Source of the DNA: Azorinus chamasolen
Lineage: Eukaryota > Mollusca > Bivalvia > Cardiida > Solecurtidae
NCBI GenBank assembly: GCA_963576725.1
Contig: OY755241.1
Coordinates: 2,728,001-2,792,000, forward strand
DNA length: 64,000 nt
Direction: 5' to 3'
The notes under the pieces are model-generated. The model worked only from the letters and a program-made list of their open reading frames with translations, made no database searches and was not told the origin of the DNA. The translations under genes were made by a program, and so were the position numbers. This document shows positions 51,420 through 59,807 of the stretch, piece by piece; the stretch's first letter is position 1, and each line of letters begins with the position of its first letter.

Positions 51420-51536
51420 CCATTCTGTCCCACTGTCACCAAAAATTAATGTCTTGTGCCCATTTGTTTGAATATTTACTTTTCTTAAACATTTCTAGAT
51501 CTAATATGTCTCACTATCGACCTGTTTGTCTACCAT

Positions 51537-51719
51537 TCACACAGTGTTTATAAGCCGATTGATATTTGATAACTGAGGCACAGACGACAGAACCTCACTC
51601 TGCAGAAAATCACCAAATATAGTTACATCCTCTACAAGAATGAAATCACAATCCTCAAAAGTCAACTGTTCCACTTTACTTTCTAATTGAGAAATGAGCA
51701 GGAACCCTGCAGACAGACC
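51537..51719 (-). CDS. Probable terminal exon of an unidentified gene
   Basis: On the minus strand a polypyrimidine tract and acceptor (TTTTTTTCGCAG) lead into 60 codons: GLSAGFLLISQLESKVEQLT, FEDCDFILVEDVTIFGDFLQ, SEVLSSVPQLSNINRLINTV, then TGA. Composition is protein-like and it lies in unique sequence. A GTAAGA donor 58 bp upstream (51777) would join CYLALQ in frame. An alternative donor near the stop (GTGTGA) could instead splice on to the RGS exon at 46322 in phase 0, but that site is weak. No family recognised. Confidence 0.5.
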   Translation of the reverse strand, partial: GLSAGFLLISQLESKVEQLTFEDCDFILVEDVTIFGDFLQSEVLSSVPQLSNINRLINTV

Positions 51720-51777
51720 CTGCGAAAAAAACGGGCATTAAAACACATGTAATAACATTCATATTTGGAAATCTTAC

Positions 51778-51800
51778 CTGGAGTGCAAGGTAACAAAACA
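51778..51800 (-). CDS. Possible short upstream exon
   Basis: Ends CACTCCAG before GTAAGATTTC, a consensus donor. In frame with the exon at 51719 it reads FCYLALQ. The only acceptor before an in-frame stop is TTAAG at the very border of a family C element, so the exon may be cut by that insertion. Confidence 0.3.
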
Positions 51801-51802
51801 CT

Positions 51803-52513
51803 TAACCGGACATTCCCTCATATAGACGCCTTTTGACGCCTCTGTAAAAGTCACTTTCTGAAACCATTGTGATAAATAGAGCATTTGTTCCACAATGGTT
51901 TCTGTACTACACAATTCTAAAAAAAATATTTCCTCTATTAAATGCTCCTTTTCGGCAGATTTATTCAGAGGTAAGATCTAACTAGAAAATTGTGTCTGTA
52001 TTCACACAGTGATACCCCCGTGTAGGGGTTTGCCTAGCTGCACGTAAAATTTCAAAGTCATTTGACCTTGACCTTGGGCTTGTGGGCAGCATGGGCTGGT
52101 GTGCAATGAAAGTATGGATGGTGTTTAATGTGTATATGCAATTCTATGGCAATAGCTACAGTGCCAGTGGTTAGGGAGATATAAGACAATGAAAAAACTG
52201 TGACAAAAAACTGCACGTAAATGTGACAACCAACTGCACGTAAAATTTCCAAGTCATTTGACCTTGACCTTGGGCTTGTGGGCAGCATGGGTGGGGTGCC
52301 AAATGATAGCACAGGTGGTAATTGATGTGTATGTAAAGTTTCATGTGTATAAGTGTAGAAATTACTGACTTATAACACTTGAAAAACTGTGACAACCAAC
52401 TGCACCTAAAAGCGTAACACACGGACAGACGGACGGACGGACATGTGCAAAACATAATGCCCCCTGACTATCGTCAACGGGGGCATAAAAATAGCCTATG
52501 AGGTAATGGGATA
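51803..52513. mobile_element. Family C MITE with nested L element
   Basis: C left part (TTAACCGGACATTCCCTCAT, GAAACCATTGTGATAAATAG) and right end (AAATAGCCTATGAGGTAATG) flank about 51989-52490. The nested element has two to three ~200 bp repeats (GTCATTTGACCTTGACCTTG twice), a GGACGGACGGACA tract and ACGGGGGCATAAA at its end. Confidence 0.75.
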
Positions 52514-52554
52514 ATAGTGGGGTATGCCAAACTCTAAATTAGCCGGTTTTTATA

Positions 52555-52790
52555 AACACTTTCCCCGTTGTGATATTCATGTAAGAAATAATAACATCAT
52601 GATTATTTATTAATGGAATTTTTACAATGGCATATATATCTACACAGGATGTTTTAGCTCTGGCAGAAACTGTAGAATCAGATCTATTATTATGGCATAA
52701 GCAAACAGCAGACCCAGATCAGACGTTCTTACAGTAGCCATCTGATCTGGTTCTACTCTATTTGCAAAAAGGGTTAGGTTTAGATAGTTT
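52555..52790 (+). mobile_element. Family B MITE
   Basis: TTTCCCCGTTGTGATATTCA, GTAAGAAATAATAACATCAT, CAGACCCAGATCAGACGTTC / CATCTGATCTGGTTCTACTC, end AAAAAGGGTTAG. Confidence 0.72.
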
Positions 52791-52797
52791 GGATATA

Positions 52798-52983
52798 CAG
52801 TAAAACCTCCCTATAAAGGCCACTAAATTGTGTTAATTATTTGGTATTTAGAACATGTGGCTGCTTAAAGCAAGGTGAAAATAAAACAGTTCTGTTTTAC
52901 TTTCACCTTGCTTTAAGCAGCTACCTGCCTTTAACACAAAATATTTGATGTAATTTAGTGGCCTTTATAGAGAGGTTTTACTG
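52798..52983. mobile_element. Family H TA-type MITE, complete
   Basis: CAGTAAAACCTCCCTATAAA...TTTATAGAGAGGTTTTACTG with TA outside. The inner hairpin TGGCTGCTTAAAGCAAGGTG pairs with its inverse. The hairpin tip is shortened to AAACAGTTCTGTTT, so the CTCC..GGAG centre is missing here. Confidence 0.9.
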
Positions 52984-53012
52984 TATGACCGATTTGGAAG
53001 CATGATTTTAAA

Positions 53013-53026
53013 GGGGGGGGGGGGGG
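53013..53026 (+). repeat. 14-G run
   Basis: Poly-G followed by AGGAGGAGG; a possible quadruplex former or sequencing-sensitive tract. Confidence 0.9.
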
Positions 53027-53094
53027 AGGAGGAGGTAATCAGAATCAACATTTAGAACCAGAGCTAAAGATAATAGTACATGGTCAAATTCTAC

Positions 53095-53230
53095 AATCAT
53101 CATTTCTCCACCAAACCCTATGTTGTGACCACTCCTCAGATTCGTCTGTTCGAGACAATTCTAGAGTTAGGTTGCAACATAGGGTTTCATGGAGAATAAA
53201 GAAAATGTTTTAATTTATGCATCTTACCTC
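53095..53230. mobile_element. Family F element
   Basis: CCACCAAACCCTATGTTGTG, GACCACTCCTCAGATTCGTC and a decayed inverse (GCAACATAGGGTTTCATGGA); tail TTTATGCATCTTACC. Confidence 0.75.
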
Positions 53231-53629
53231 TGGACTTCTGGAATTTCAGAATTCCTTCAAAATTTATTTTCTAAACTCAAAACATATTAAGTCATAACCA
53301 GCTTCAAAGCCGACAATTGAAACCGACATAAATTAGATAATGATACCGTAATTACATTACCAGTTGTCCAAATCCACCAGTAATATTCTTGAAACAAAGT
53401 AATTAACAGTGGCACTTAAATTTTGAGCTATCATTTTTGCTGTGTAGTCTTCCATTTCAGGCTCTTTACCCTCAATGTGCAGGAACCAAGTATATCAGAC
53501 CTTTTGCAAACAGTGCATCCCCAGATCAGCGGACCCCTGACGGAGCCCAGGTTTGATCATGGTACTCACTGTTTTTCATAAAAATCTTTTTCGTCAGTGA
53601 TAAAATTTGATACAAATTTATTTGGTTCA
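53231..53629. other. No gene; N-like stem
   Basis: 53500-53580 has GCAAACAGTGCATCCCCAGA, GACCCCTGACGGAGCCC and GGTACTCACTGTTT, a decayed N element. Otherwise AT-rich and unassigned. Confidence 0.45.
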
Positions 53630-53882
53630 ACACTTCACCTGTTCAATATTCATGTAAGAAATAATAGTATCATGAATGTTAATTAGATTATTTTCTATAA
53701 TGGCATACATTGTATTTATAAACACAGGATTCTTGTATTAGCAGACACTGTAGTGTCAGATCTATTATAACTTCACAAGCAAACACGGAGCAGACTCTGA
53801 TCCTATAATAGGAGCCATCTGATCTGGGTCTACTCTGTTTGCAAATGCATGAAAAAGTGATTTTATGAAGGAAAGGGTTCAA
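53630..53882 (+). mobile_element. Family B MITE
   Basis: ACTTCACCTGTTCAATATTC, GTAAGAAATAATAGTATCAT, a stem with left arm GAGCAGACTCTGATC and tip CCTATAATAGGAGCC, end GAAGGAAAGGGTTCAA. Confidence 0.8.
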
Positions 53883-53911
53883 TTAATATTTAGAGAGGGA
53901 GGTGACAGTTT

Positions 53912-54160
53912 TAACCCTTTCCCTGATCTATGTTTATTCCAAATTTCAATACCTACTGAATATTCATGGACAAAGTAGTTATAATGAAATATGACAGGTG
54001 GAACACTGTAGCCATTTTAGAAAGCAAAGAAACAGATCTATCAAATTCTATTAGCAAACAGAGCAGACCCTGATCAGACGGCTCCTCTAGGAGCCGTCTG
54101 ATCTGGGTCTACTCTATTTGCAAATGCGTGCAAACACGTTTACATGAGGGAAATGGTTAA
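53912..54160 (+). mobile_element. Family A MITE, complete
   Basis: TTAACCCTTTCCCTGATC to GAGGGAAATGGTTAA, tip GCTCCTCTAGGAGC. Confidence 0.9.
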
Positions 54161-54597
54161 GTATTCCCATGAGTAAGGGCTAAAGACACTCTAAACCCAG
54201 GGGTTGATGTTTTATTAATCTTACTGAAATTTTATTCATGAAAAGCATTATGGCATGCTGAAAACATTAGTATTACCACTTTAAAATTGATTATAAAATG
54301 TAAGACTCTACAGGAGACATCTGATCTGGGTCTACTCTGTTTGCAAAGGCGTATTTATCGAGTAAAGGGTTAAAACACTATAAGACTATTACATTTGGCT
54401 TGATATCCTACAAATCTTGCTGTTTGCAAACTAAATAGTGGGAACCAAGGTACTTAAAATAATTCCCGAGATCTCAAGAAAGATCGTATAATATTTTCAA
54501 ATTATTTATGTACATAGAATGTTGAGATTGTAACAGCGACATCCCTGAACTTCAATGATCAAATTGATAACCCAAGATTTGAAAACTATTAAAAAAA
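54161..54597. other. Detached A/B end; otherwise unassigned
   Basis: 54310-54373 is a right half (CATCTGATCTGGGTCTACTC... GAGTAAAGGGTTAA). 54374-54597 has nothing recognised. Confidence 0.5.
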
Positions 54598-55063
54598 AAT
54601 AATTCTCATACAGATACCTTTTCATGCCTTTGCAAACAGAATAAGACCCAGATCAGATGGCTCTTGCAGGAGATGTCTGATAAGGGTCTGCTCTATTCAA
54701 TACCTATGAAATATAGATCTGATTTTAACCCTTCTCTTGCTGAATTTTAAAATACATTTCTCCTTCTTTACCAATGCCCTGTTGTATAATTACATATATC
54801 TTCACTGTGTACAAGTATTTCACTGTGCAATCACTGCTGTAGAGTGCACTGGTTGCACAATCAACTTGTAAATAGTGCAGACCCTGATGAGACAGCTCCT
54901 GCAGGGTCTTCACTATTTACAGGTAGGTATATTCGAATAGCAAGCGAAGGGTTAAAGTTTCTGCCAAAACCAAAAAGTCCTATGTTTATATACCACTATA
55001 AAAATTCAGCTAATAAATATTCATAACATTCTAACATGAATATTCATGGGAGAAGGGGCTTAA
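54598..55063 (-). mobile_element. Family B MITE, reverse, interrupted by family D
   Basis: B parts 54598-54728 (GACCCAGATCAGATGGCTCT, ATATAGATCTGATT) and 54956-55063 (AGTTTCTGCCAAAACC, GAATATTCATGGG) flank a D element. Without D the sequence reads GATT-TTAA-AGTTTCTGCC, a clean TTAA empty site. Confidence 0.88.
54725..54955 (-). mobile_element. Family D MITE nested in B
   Basis: TTAACCCTTCTCTTGCTG to GCAAGCGAAGGGTTAA, with one TTAA at each border. The stem GTAAATAGTGCAGACCCTGA is intact; the right arm near the tip is shortened. Confidence 0.9.
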
Positions 55064-55333
55064 TCACTCAGATGCCAGTAGCACTGAATATCATAGTTTG
55101 ACTAGACAAATTATATGAATGAAATTTAAGTGTCAGTCTAAGAATTTCAGAATGAAATAGAACATGAAATTATTATGTAATTTGTAACCTGTCAATTGAA
55201 TATCAGTAATTCTATTATCTGCTTAAACTAGTGCATGGCTTTTGAATATTTCATTTGTTACAAAAATCAAGGAAGCTCTCTCCTCCATTGCAATAGATGA
55301 TAATTATGGTTGTCATGGTCTGGACCGAAAGTT
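55064..55333. other. No gene seen
   Basis: AT-rich sequence with no recognisable element. Confidence 0.4.
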
Positions 55334-55536
55334 TAACCCTTTCCTCCATAAATACGCATTTTTACAGCTCTGTAAAATTAAAGTCACTTTTTGAAACCAC
55401 TGTGATAAATAGAGCATTTGCTCCTTTTCAAAACTACACAATTCTAAAACATTCCTTTTCTCTAGTAAAAGCTCCTTTTCAGTAGATTTATTCAAAGAGG
55501 TTGGGTCTAAAAATAGCCTATGATGGAATGGGTTGA
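55334..55536. mobile_element. Family C MITE
   Basis: TTAACCCTTTCCTCCATAAA, GAAACCACTGTGATAAATAG, GCATTTGCTCC with the second stem arm mostly lost, then AAAATAGCCTATGATGGAAT and GGGTTGAA. Confidence 0.8.
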
Positions 55537-55716
55537 AATGGCCAGGAATGTCGTTATTATTTTTTTAAAACATTAATAAACGAGATGTCGAGGAAATGAG
55601 CTCAGCTTTTTGACAACTGCCAACATAATTATGTACATATGCTTATCAGCAATTAGCAAATTAGTTTAATATCTGCAAAGTAGCTGGAAAGTATTTGATA
55701 AATACAGTATAATATA

Positions 55717-56076
55717 CAGTGCTCCCTCCCTACAACAGCCCTCTCAATAACGATTCCCTCCTTACAACAACGCATGTTACTGTTTCCGAAACAACAAGGC
55801 TCAAAACACAACTTTTTCCATCGTATTTTCTTTATGCCTCCATCAAACCCTATGTTGTGACCACTCTTTAGAATCGTCACTTTGTGACGATTCTAAAGAG
55901 TGGTCACAACATAGGGTTTGATTGAGGCATAACGGTTTTAGTTCTCTAAATACACCTTATCTGGGGATCTGCAAACAAGCTAATTATGTTTGATTTTCCC
56001 TCCCTATAACAACTCCCTCTGAACAACACATACAATCTTCGTATCCCAAAGGGTGTCGTTGTAGAGAGGGAGCACT
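55717..56076. mobile_element. Family G element, copy two
   Basis: Ends, length (360 bp) and inner hairpin match copy one at 39006-39365, with TA on both sides. Differences are few scattered bases, so both copies are fairly young. Confidence 0.93.
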
Positions 56077-56161
56077 GTACATGTGAAATTCTGCTGATTT
56101 CTCAAAGGTTGTACAATATTTGGTCATAGAGCATAATAAGAAGTGCCCTGAAACTCAAATA

Positions 56162-56555
56162 CAGTAGAACCAGTCTATATCATGAATATATAGTTACATG
56201 TACATGGGGATCTAGAAGATGTTTAACCCATTTCCTCATATTTATGCCTTTTGACTCCTCTGTTTACTAAGATGTCACTATTGATATATAGAGCATTTGC
56301 TCCATATTTATCACAATGGTTTCTCTATCTTAACTACACAATTCTAAAAATTTACTTTTCTCTAGTAAATGCTCCTTTTCAGTAGAGTGTAGGATCTAAA
56401 AATAGCTCATGGGTTAATGCAGGGCAAAAGTAATGCAGGAAGCTCCTAGGAGCTCTCTGCATTACTTTTCATTGTGTAATAAGTTACCACCTGGTTAGTC
56501 TCACATATCCAGAACCAGAATTATTTCTGGTGGTCACTGTAGACCAGTTTTACTG
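56162..56555. mobile_element. Family I MITE interrupted by family C
   Basis: CAGTAGAACCAGTCTATATC at the left and ACTGTAGACCAGTTTTACTG at the right, TA outside. The C element at 56223-56416 (TTAACCCATTTCCTCATA to CTCATGGGTTAA) is inserted in it. The remaining I hairpin has tip AAGCTCCTAGGAGCT. Confidence 0.85.
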
Positions 56556-56619
56556 TATTTGTTTCTTTGTTTAAATGTCAATGTAGTAATTTCTAAACCA
56601 GTGCACTCACATTTGACGG

Positions 56620-56860
56620 TTGTTCTACGCCTTTGCCAACAGAGAAGACCCAGTGGGAGCCGTCTGATTAGGGTCTGCTGAGCACTCTGATTCTAGTTTC
56701 TACCAAGGTCCTGAATGTGGACAATCATGCTATTTGCAATCAGTGTAGACTTATATCAGTGGGCTCCTAGAGGAGCTCTCTGACCAGTGTCTACACTGTT
56801 TGACATTCAAAATCCTCTGGGCAGTTTAGGCCTATTATACTGAGTTTACACCTTTACTCC
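56620..56860. mobile_element. B fragment and family N element
   Basis: 56636-56680 has AGAGAAGACCCAGTGGGAGC and GTCTGATTAGGGTCTGCTGA. N at 56735-56830 has CAGTGTAGACTTATATCAGT, tip GGGCTCCTAGAGGAGCTC and CAGTGTCTACACTGTTTGAC. Confidence 0.65.
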
Positions 56861-57070
56861 ATAAATACACCTTTGCAAACAGACTAGATCCAGATCAGAT
56901 GGCTCCTATAGGAGCCGTCTGATCAGGGTTTGCTCTATTTGCTTATGACATAAATATAGATATGATTCTACAGTTTCTGCCATGGCCTAAAATCCTTTGT
57001 CCATGTGCTATTATAGCAAATTAATCTTATTAATATTCATGATGTCATTATTTCTAACATGAATATTCTT
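56845..57070 (-). mobile_element. Family B MITE, reverse, 3' end cut by a SINE
   Basis: ACACCTTTACTCCATAAATA, stem GTAGATCC-like ACTAGATCCAGATCAGATGG with tip GCTCCTATAGGAGC, TTCATGATGTCATTATTTCT, ending AACATGAATATTC at the SINE junction. Confidence 0.8.
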
Positions 57071-57362
57071 TACTTTGTGGTGTGCAGTGGTAACGCGCTT
57101 GACTACCAGTCCGGAGGTCCAGGGTTCAAATCCCGGTATCTCCCAGAAATTTAAGAGACGCTTTTCAGTGTCTCCCACCCGCACCTCCTCTCCACCCAGG
57201 GGTTAAAATGGGTACCTGTGAGGGTCACTAGCTGGTACTGCGGCTGCATGATAGCGCCATATGTTAGCAGTGTTCAATATTGTAGGTGATTGACTCAATG
57301 ACCAGGGGAGTAAATGTACAGTCGGCTGAACGGTCATTCGGACTGAAAGTAGACTATAATTA
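57066..57362 (+). mobile_element. tRNA-derived SINE, copy one
   Basis: The tRNA-like head has B box GGTTCAAATCC (57123-57133) but lost about 8 bp over the A box (GTGTGCAGTGGTAACGCG). The body has GACGCTTTTCAGTGTCTCCC, CACCCAGGGG and GTGAGGGTCACTAGC. Pol III would transcribe an intact copy. Confidence 0.8.
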
Positions 57363-57615
57363 GGTTCTTTACTTTGTGGTGTGCGGTGGTCTAGTGGTAA
57401 CGCGATTGAATACCAATCCGGAGGTCCGGGGTTCAAATCCCTGTACATCTCAGAAATTTCAGAGACGCTTTTCAGTGTCTCCCACCCTTACCTCAGACCT
57501 CTCCACCCAGGGGTAAAATGGGTACATGTGAGGGTCACTAGCCCATTCTGCTGCAGGATGATTGTGATTAACATAGCCTCTGCATTCAACAGTTGTAAAA
57601 GTGATAAGTAGGATA
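57363..57615 (+). mobile_element. tRNA-derived SINE, copy two
   Basis: The head is complete, with A box TGGTCTAGTGG (57387-57397) and B box GGTTCAAATCC (57430-57440). The same body follows in the same orientation immediately after copy one. It is not a tRNA gene: the acceptor end does not pair and a SINE body continues. The tail is AT-rich without a clear poly-A. Confidence 0.82.
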
Positions 57616-57734
57616 AAGTTCAAAGATTAAAAGTTTTCTACGCATTTCTACAATGCGTAATATTTTTATTCACACTATTCTCAGGCCTTTTATAGAGATC
57701 TGGACTAAGTTCTACAAAATCCAATTCTATGAAT

Positions 57735-58330
57735 AACAAGAGGGCCAGAATGACCCTGACATCGCTCACCAGGCAATCAGAGGAGAAGATTTTCAGTTTT
57801 CACTATACGTTTCTATAGAAAACTAGCCACCCCTGCAGCAAGGCCAATTTTGACCCAAGGGGCATAATTTATACAACTTTTATAGAGGACCTGAACATGA
57901 TGCCATGTGCCAAATATGAAAGCTGAGAACCTTCCAGTTTCAGAGGAGAATATTTTCAAAGTTGTCACTATATGTTTCTATTGAGAACTGGCCACCCCTG
58001 GGACAGGCCCAATTTTGACCCCAGGGGCATAATTTATATACATTTGGTAGAGGACCTGAACATGATGCTATGTGCCAACTATGAAAGCTGAGAACCTTCC
58101 AGTTTCAGAGGAGAATATATTCAAAGTTTTACTACATATTTCTATAGACAAGAGGGCCTGAAAGGCCCTGGCATCGCTCACCAGACAATCAGGAGAAGAT
58201 TTTCAAAGTTTTCACTGTGTTTCTATAGAAAACTACCCAGCCCTGGGGCAGGCAAATTTTGACCCAAGGGGCATAATTTATGTAACTTTTTAGAGGACCT
58301 CAAGTGAAGAAAATTTAAGAAAATGTAAAT
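57735..58330 (+). mobile_element. Two truncated family K elements
   Basis: ACAAGAGGGCCAGAATGACC (57739) and ACAAGAGGGCCTGAAAGGCC (58145) each begin a K element with CTCACCAGRCAATCAGRGG and one to two core units (GAGGACCTGAACATGATG). Neither has a right end. Confidence 0.8.
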
Positions 58331-58518
58331 GAAAACATACAACAATGTCAATCTAAAGAAGGGCATGTATATATATACAAAAGTATGCAAACCCTCTCCC
58401 TGGGCAAATTGGTTGAATTTCAGAAAGAATAAATTAATCTATACATGTACTTATATTCAAAATTTCAGATATTTTCATTACACCTTCATGAGTTATTATT
58501 ATTCATATCTTAATTTAT
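58331..58518. other. No gene seen
   Basis: AT-rich; the open frame 58329-58637 runs into the following A element and has no support. Confidence 0.45.
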
Positions 58519-58768
58519 TTTCAACCCTTCCCCTGTTCTATGTTTATTCAAAATTTAAATACCTACTGAATATTCATGGACAAAATAGTTATAATGAAAT
58601 ATGGAAGGTGGGACAGTGTAGCCATTTTAGAAAGTAAAGAAACATCTTTCAAATTCCATTGACAAACAGAGTGGACCCTGATCAGACAGCTGCTATAGGA
58701 GCCATCTGATCTGGTTCTGCTCTGTTTGCAAATGTGTGAAACGGTGTTAACAGGAGGGAAAGGGTTAG
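58519..58768 (+). mobile_element. Family A MITE
   Basis: AACCCTTCCCCTGTTC to GGAGGGAAAGGGTTAG, stem GTGGACCCTGATCAGACAGC with tip GCTGCTATAGGAGC. Confidence 0.85.
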
Positions 58769-58837
58769 TAAACATATTATAAGTATGTTGTACACAAAAT
58801 GAAAATAATGTAATGCAATTTGCACTATATCATATCA

Positions 58838-58943
58838 TAAGCAAACAGCAGATTGATCAGATGGCTACTACATGAGCCATCTAATCAGGGTCTACTCTGT
58901 TTGCAAAGGTGTAGAAAGGCCTATTTATGGAGTAAAGGGTTAA
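58838..58943 (+). mobile_element. Family B right half
   Basis: GCAAACAGCAGATTGATCAG, tip GGCTACTACATGAGCC, TCTAATCAGGGTCTACTCTG, end GGAGTAAAGGGTTAA. Confidence 0.75.
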
Positions 58944-59395
58944 TTGTCCTAATTAATGTGCAACAGGCGACATCTAACTATAACAATTTTTTTGGGGGGT
59001 CTGCAATATTACTGCAGATCTACTACAAACAAAGGAGGCAATCCCATTGTTATCAAAAAGGGAGATAACCTACCTTTAAATGTATGCTAAAAATAGACAC
59101 CAGTAAATGTTTAACTAGAGATATGCCAGTCTCCCTTAATTGGCTTGCAACTGCAAGCTTGTTGCAAACTTAATCCTAGCCAAAATGAGCTTGTGATTTA
59201 GGTTTGGGTTAGCTAGCATTTAGCCCTGGTTATATACAAGTTTAGTGAACCAAGAAAACCAATCCATATGCATAAGTGATCTGCAATTATCCCTTGGAGT
59301 CAATATGCTTATGGCTGGTCACTCACTCTTCAAAGGTCCTATACCTTTAGCCTGCTAATATTACACCAGCTACTTGCTTTTTTTTTTCATTTATA
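58944..59395. other. No gene; small palindrome
   Basis: GGCTTGCAACTGCAAGCTTG is a short inverted repeat near 59142. Nothing else recognised. Confidence 0.4.
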
Positions 59396-59805
59396 ATAAC
59401 CTTTGCAAACAGTCTGGATCAGTCTGGATCAAGTGAATCCAGATGAGATACAAAGTAACTTGGCATCTCATCAGGGTCCAAACTGTCTTCACTATGACAT
59501 TTGTTTTTTAAAAGATATGGAAGGAAACAACTTTTGCAGCAGATAACATTATTTGCAGACAGTAATTGCTCAGAGTGCAAAGGGTATTGGAGAAAATTAT
59601 GCTAGACACCAAATGACCTCCATAATAACCTGCATGATGTTTACAACACATCAAACAGCAAAGAGTTCCTGGGCATCAGTGAGGCTGATTGATCACAGTG
59701 AAAAATATTGCAGCTGCATTTTTCTGGAGTGTAAATCTGAAGTGTACTAGTAGTCTCCCAGTAAATAATGGTCAGTTTGAATTAGCTGAAACAGCAGCCT
59801 GCTCT
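59396..59805. repeat. Family E stem, then unassigned
   Basis: ACAGTCTGGATCAGTCTGGA (59410-59429, a doubled 10-mer), CCAGATGAGATACAAAGTAA and CATCTCATCAGGGTCCAAAC form an E-like stem, with GAGTGCAAAGGG near 59574 as its outer end. 59600-59805 is unassigned. Confidence 0.5.
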
Positions 59806-59807
59806 AA

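Noticed and set aside
22700..54913. Recurrent 60-68 codon frame (MKTQMRQLLQELSHQGLHYL)
   Set aside because: It occurs in every D element on whichever strand it lies and spans the palindrome; it is the MITE sequence itself.
57379..57450. Functional tRNA gene
   Set aside because: A and B boxes are present, but the acceptor stem does not close and a SINE body follows, with a second copy adjacent.
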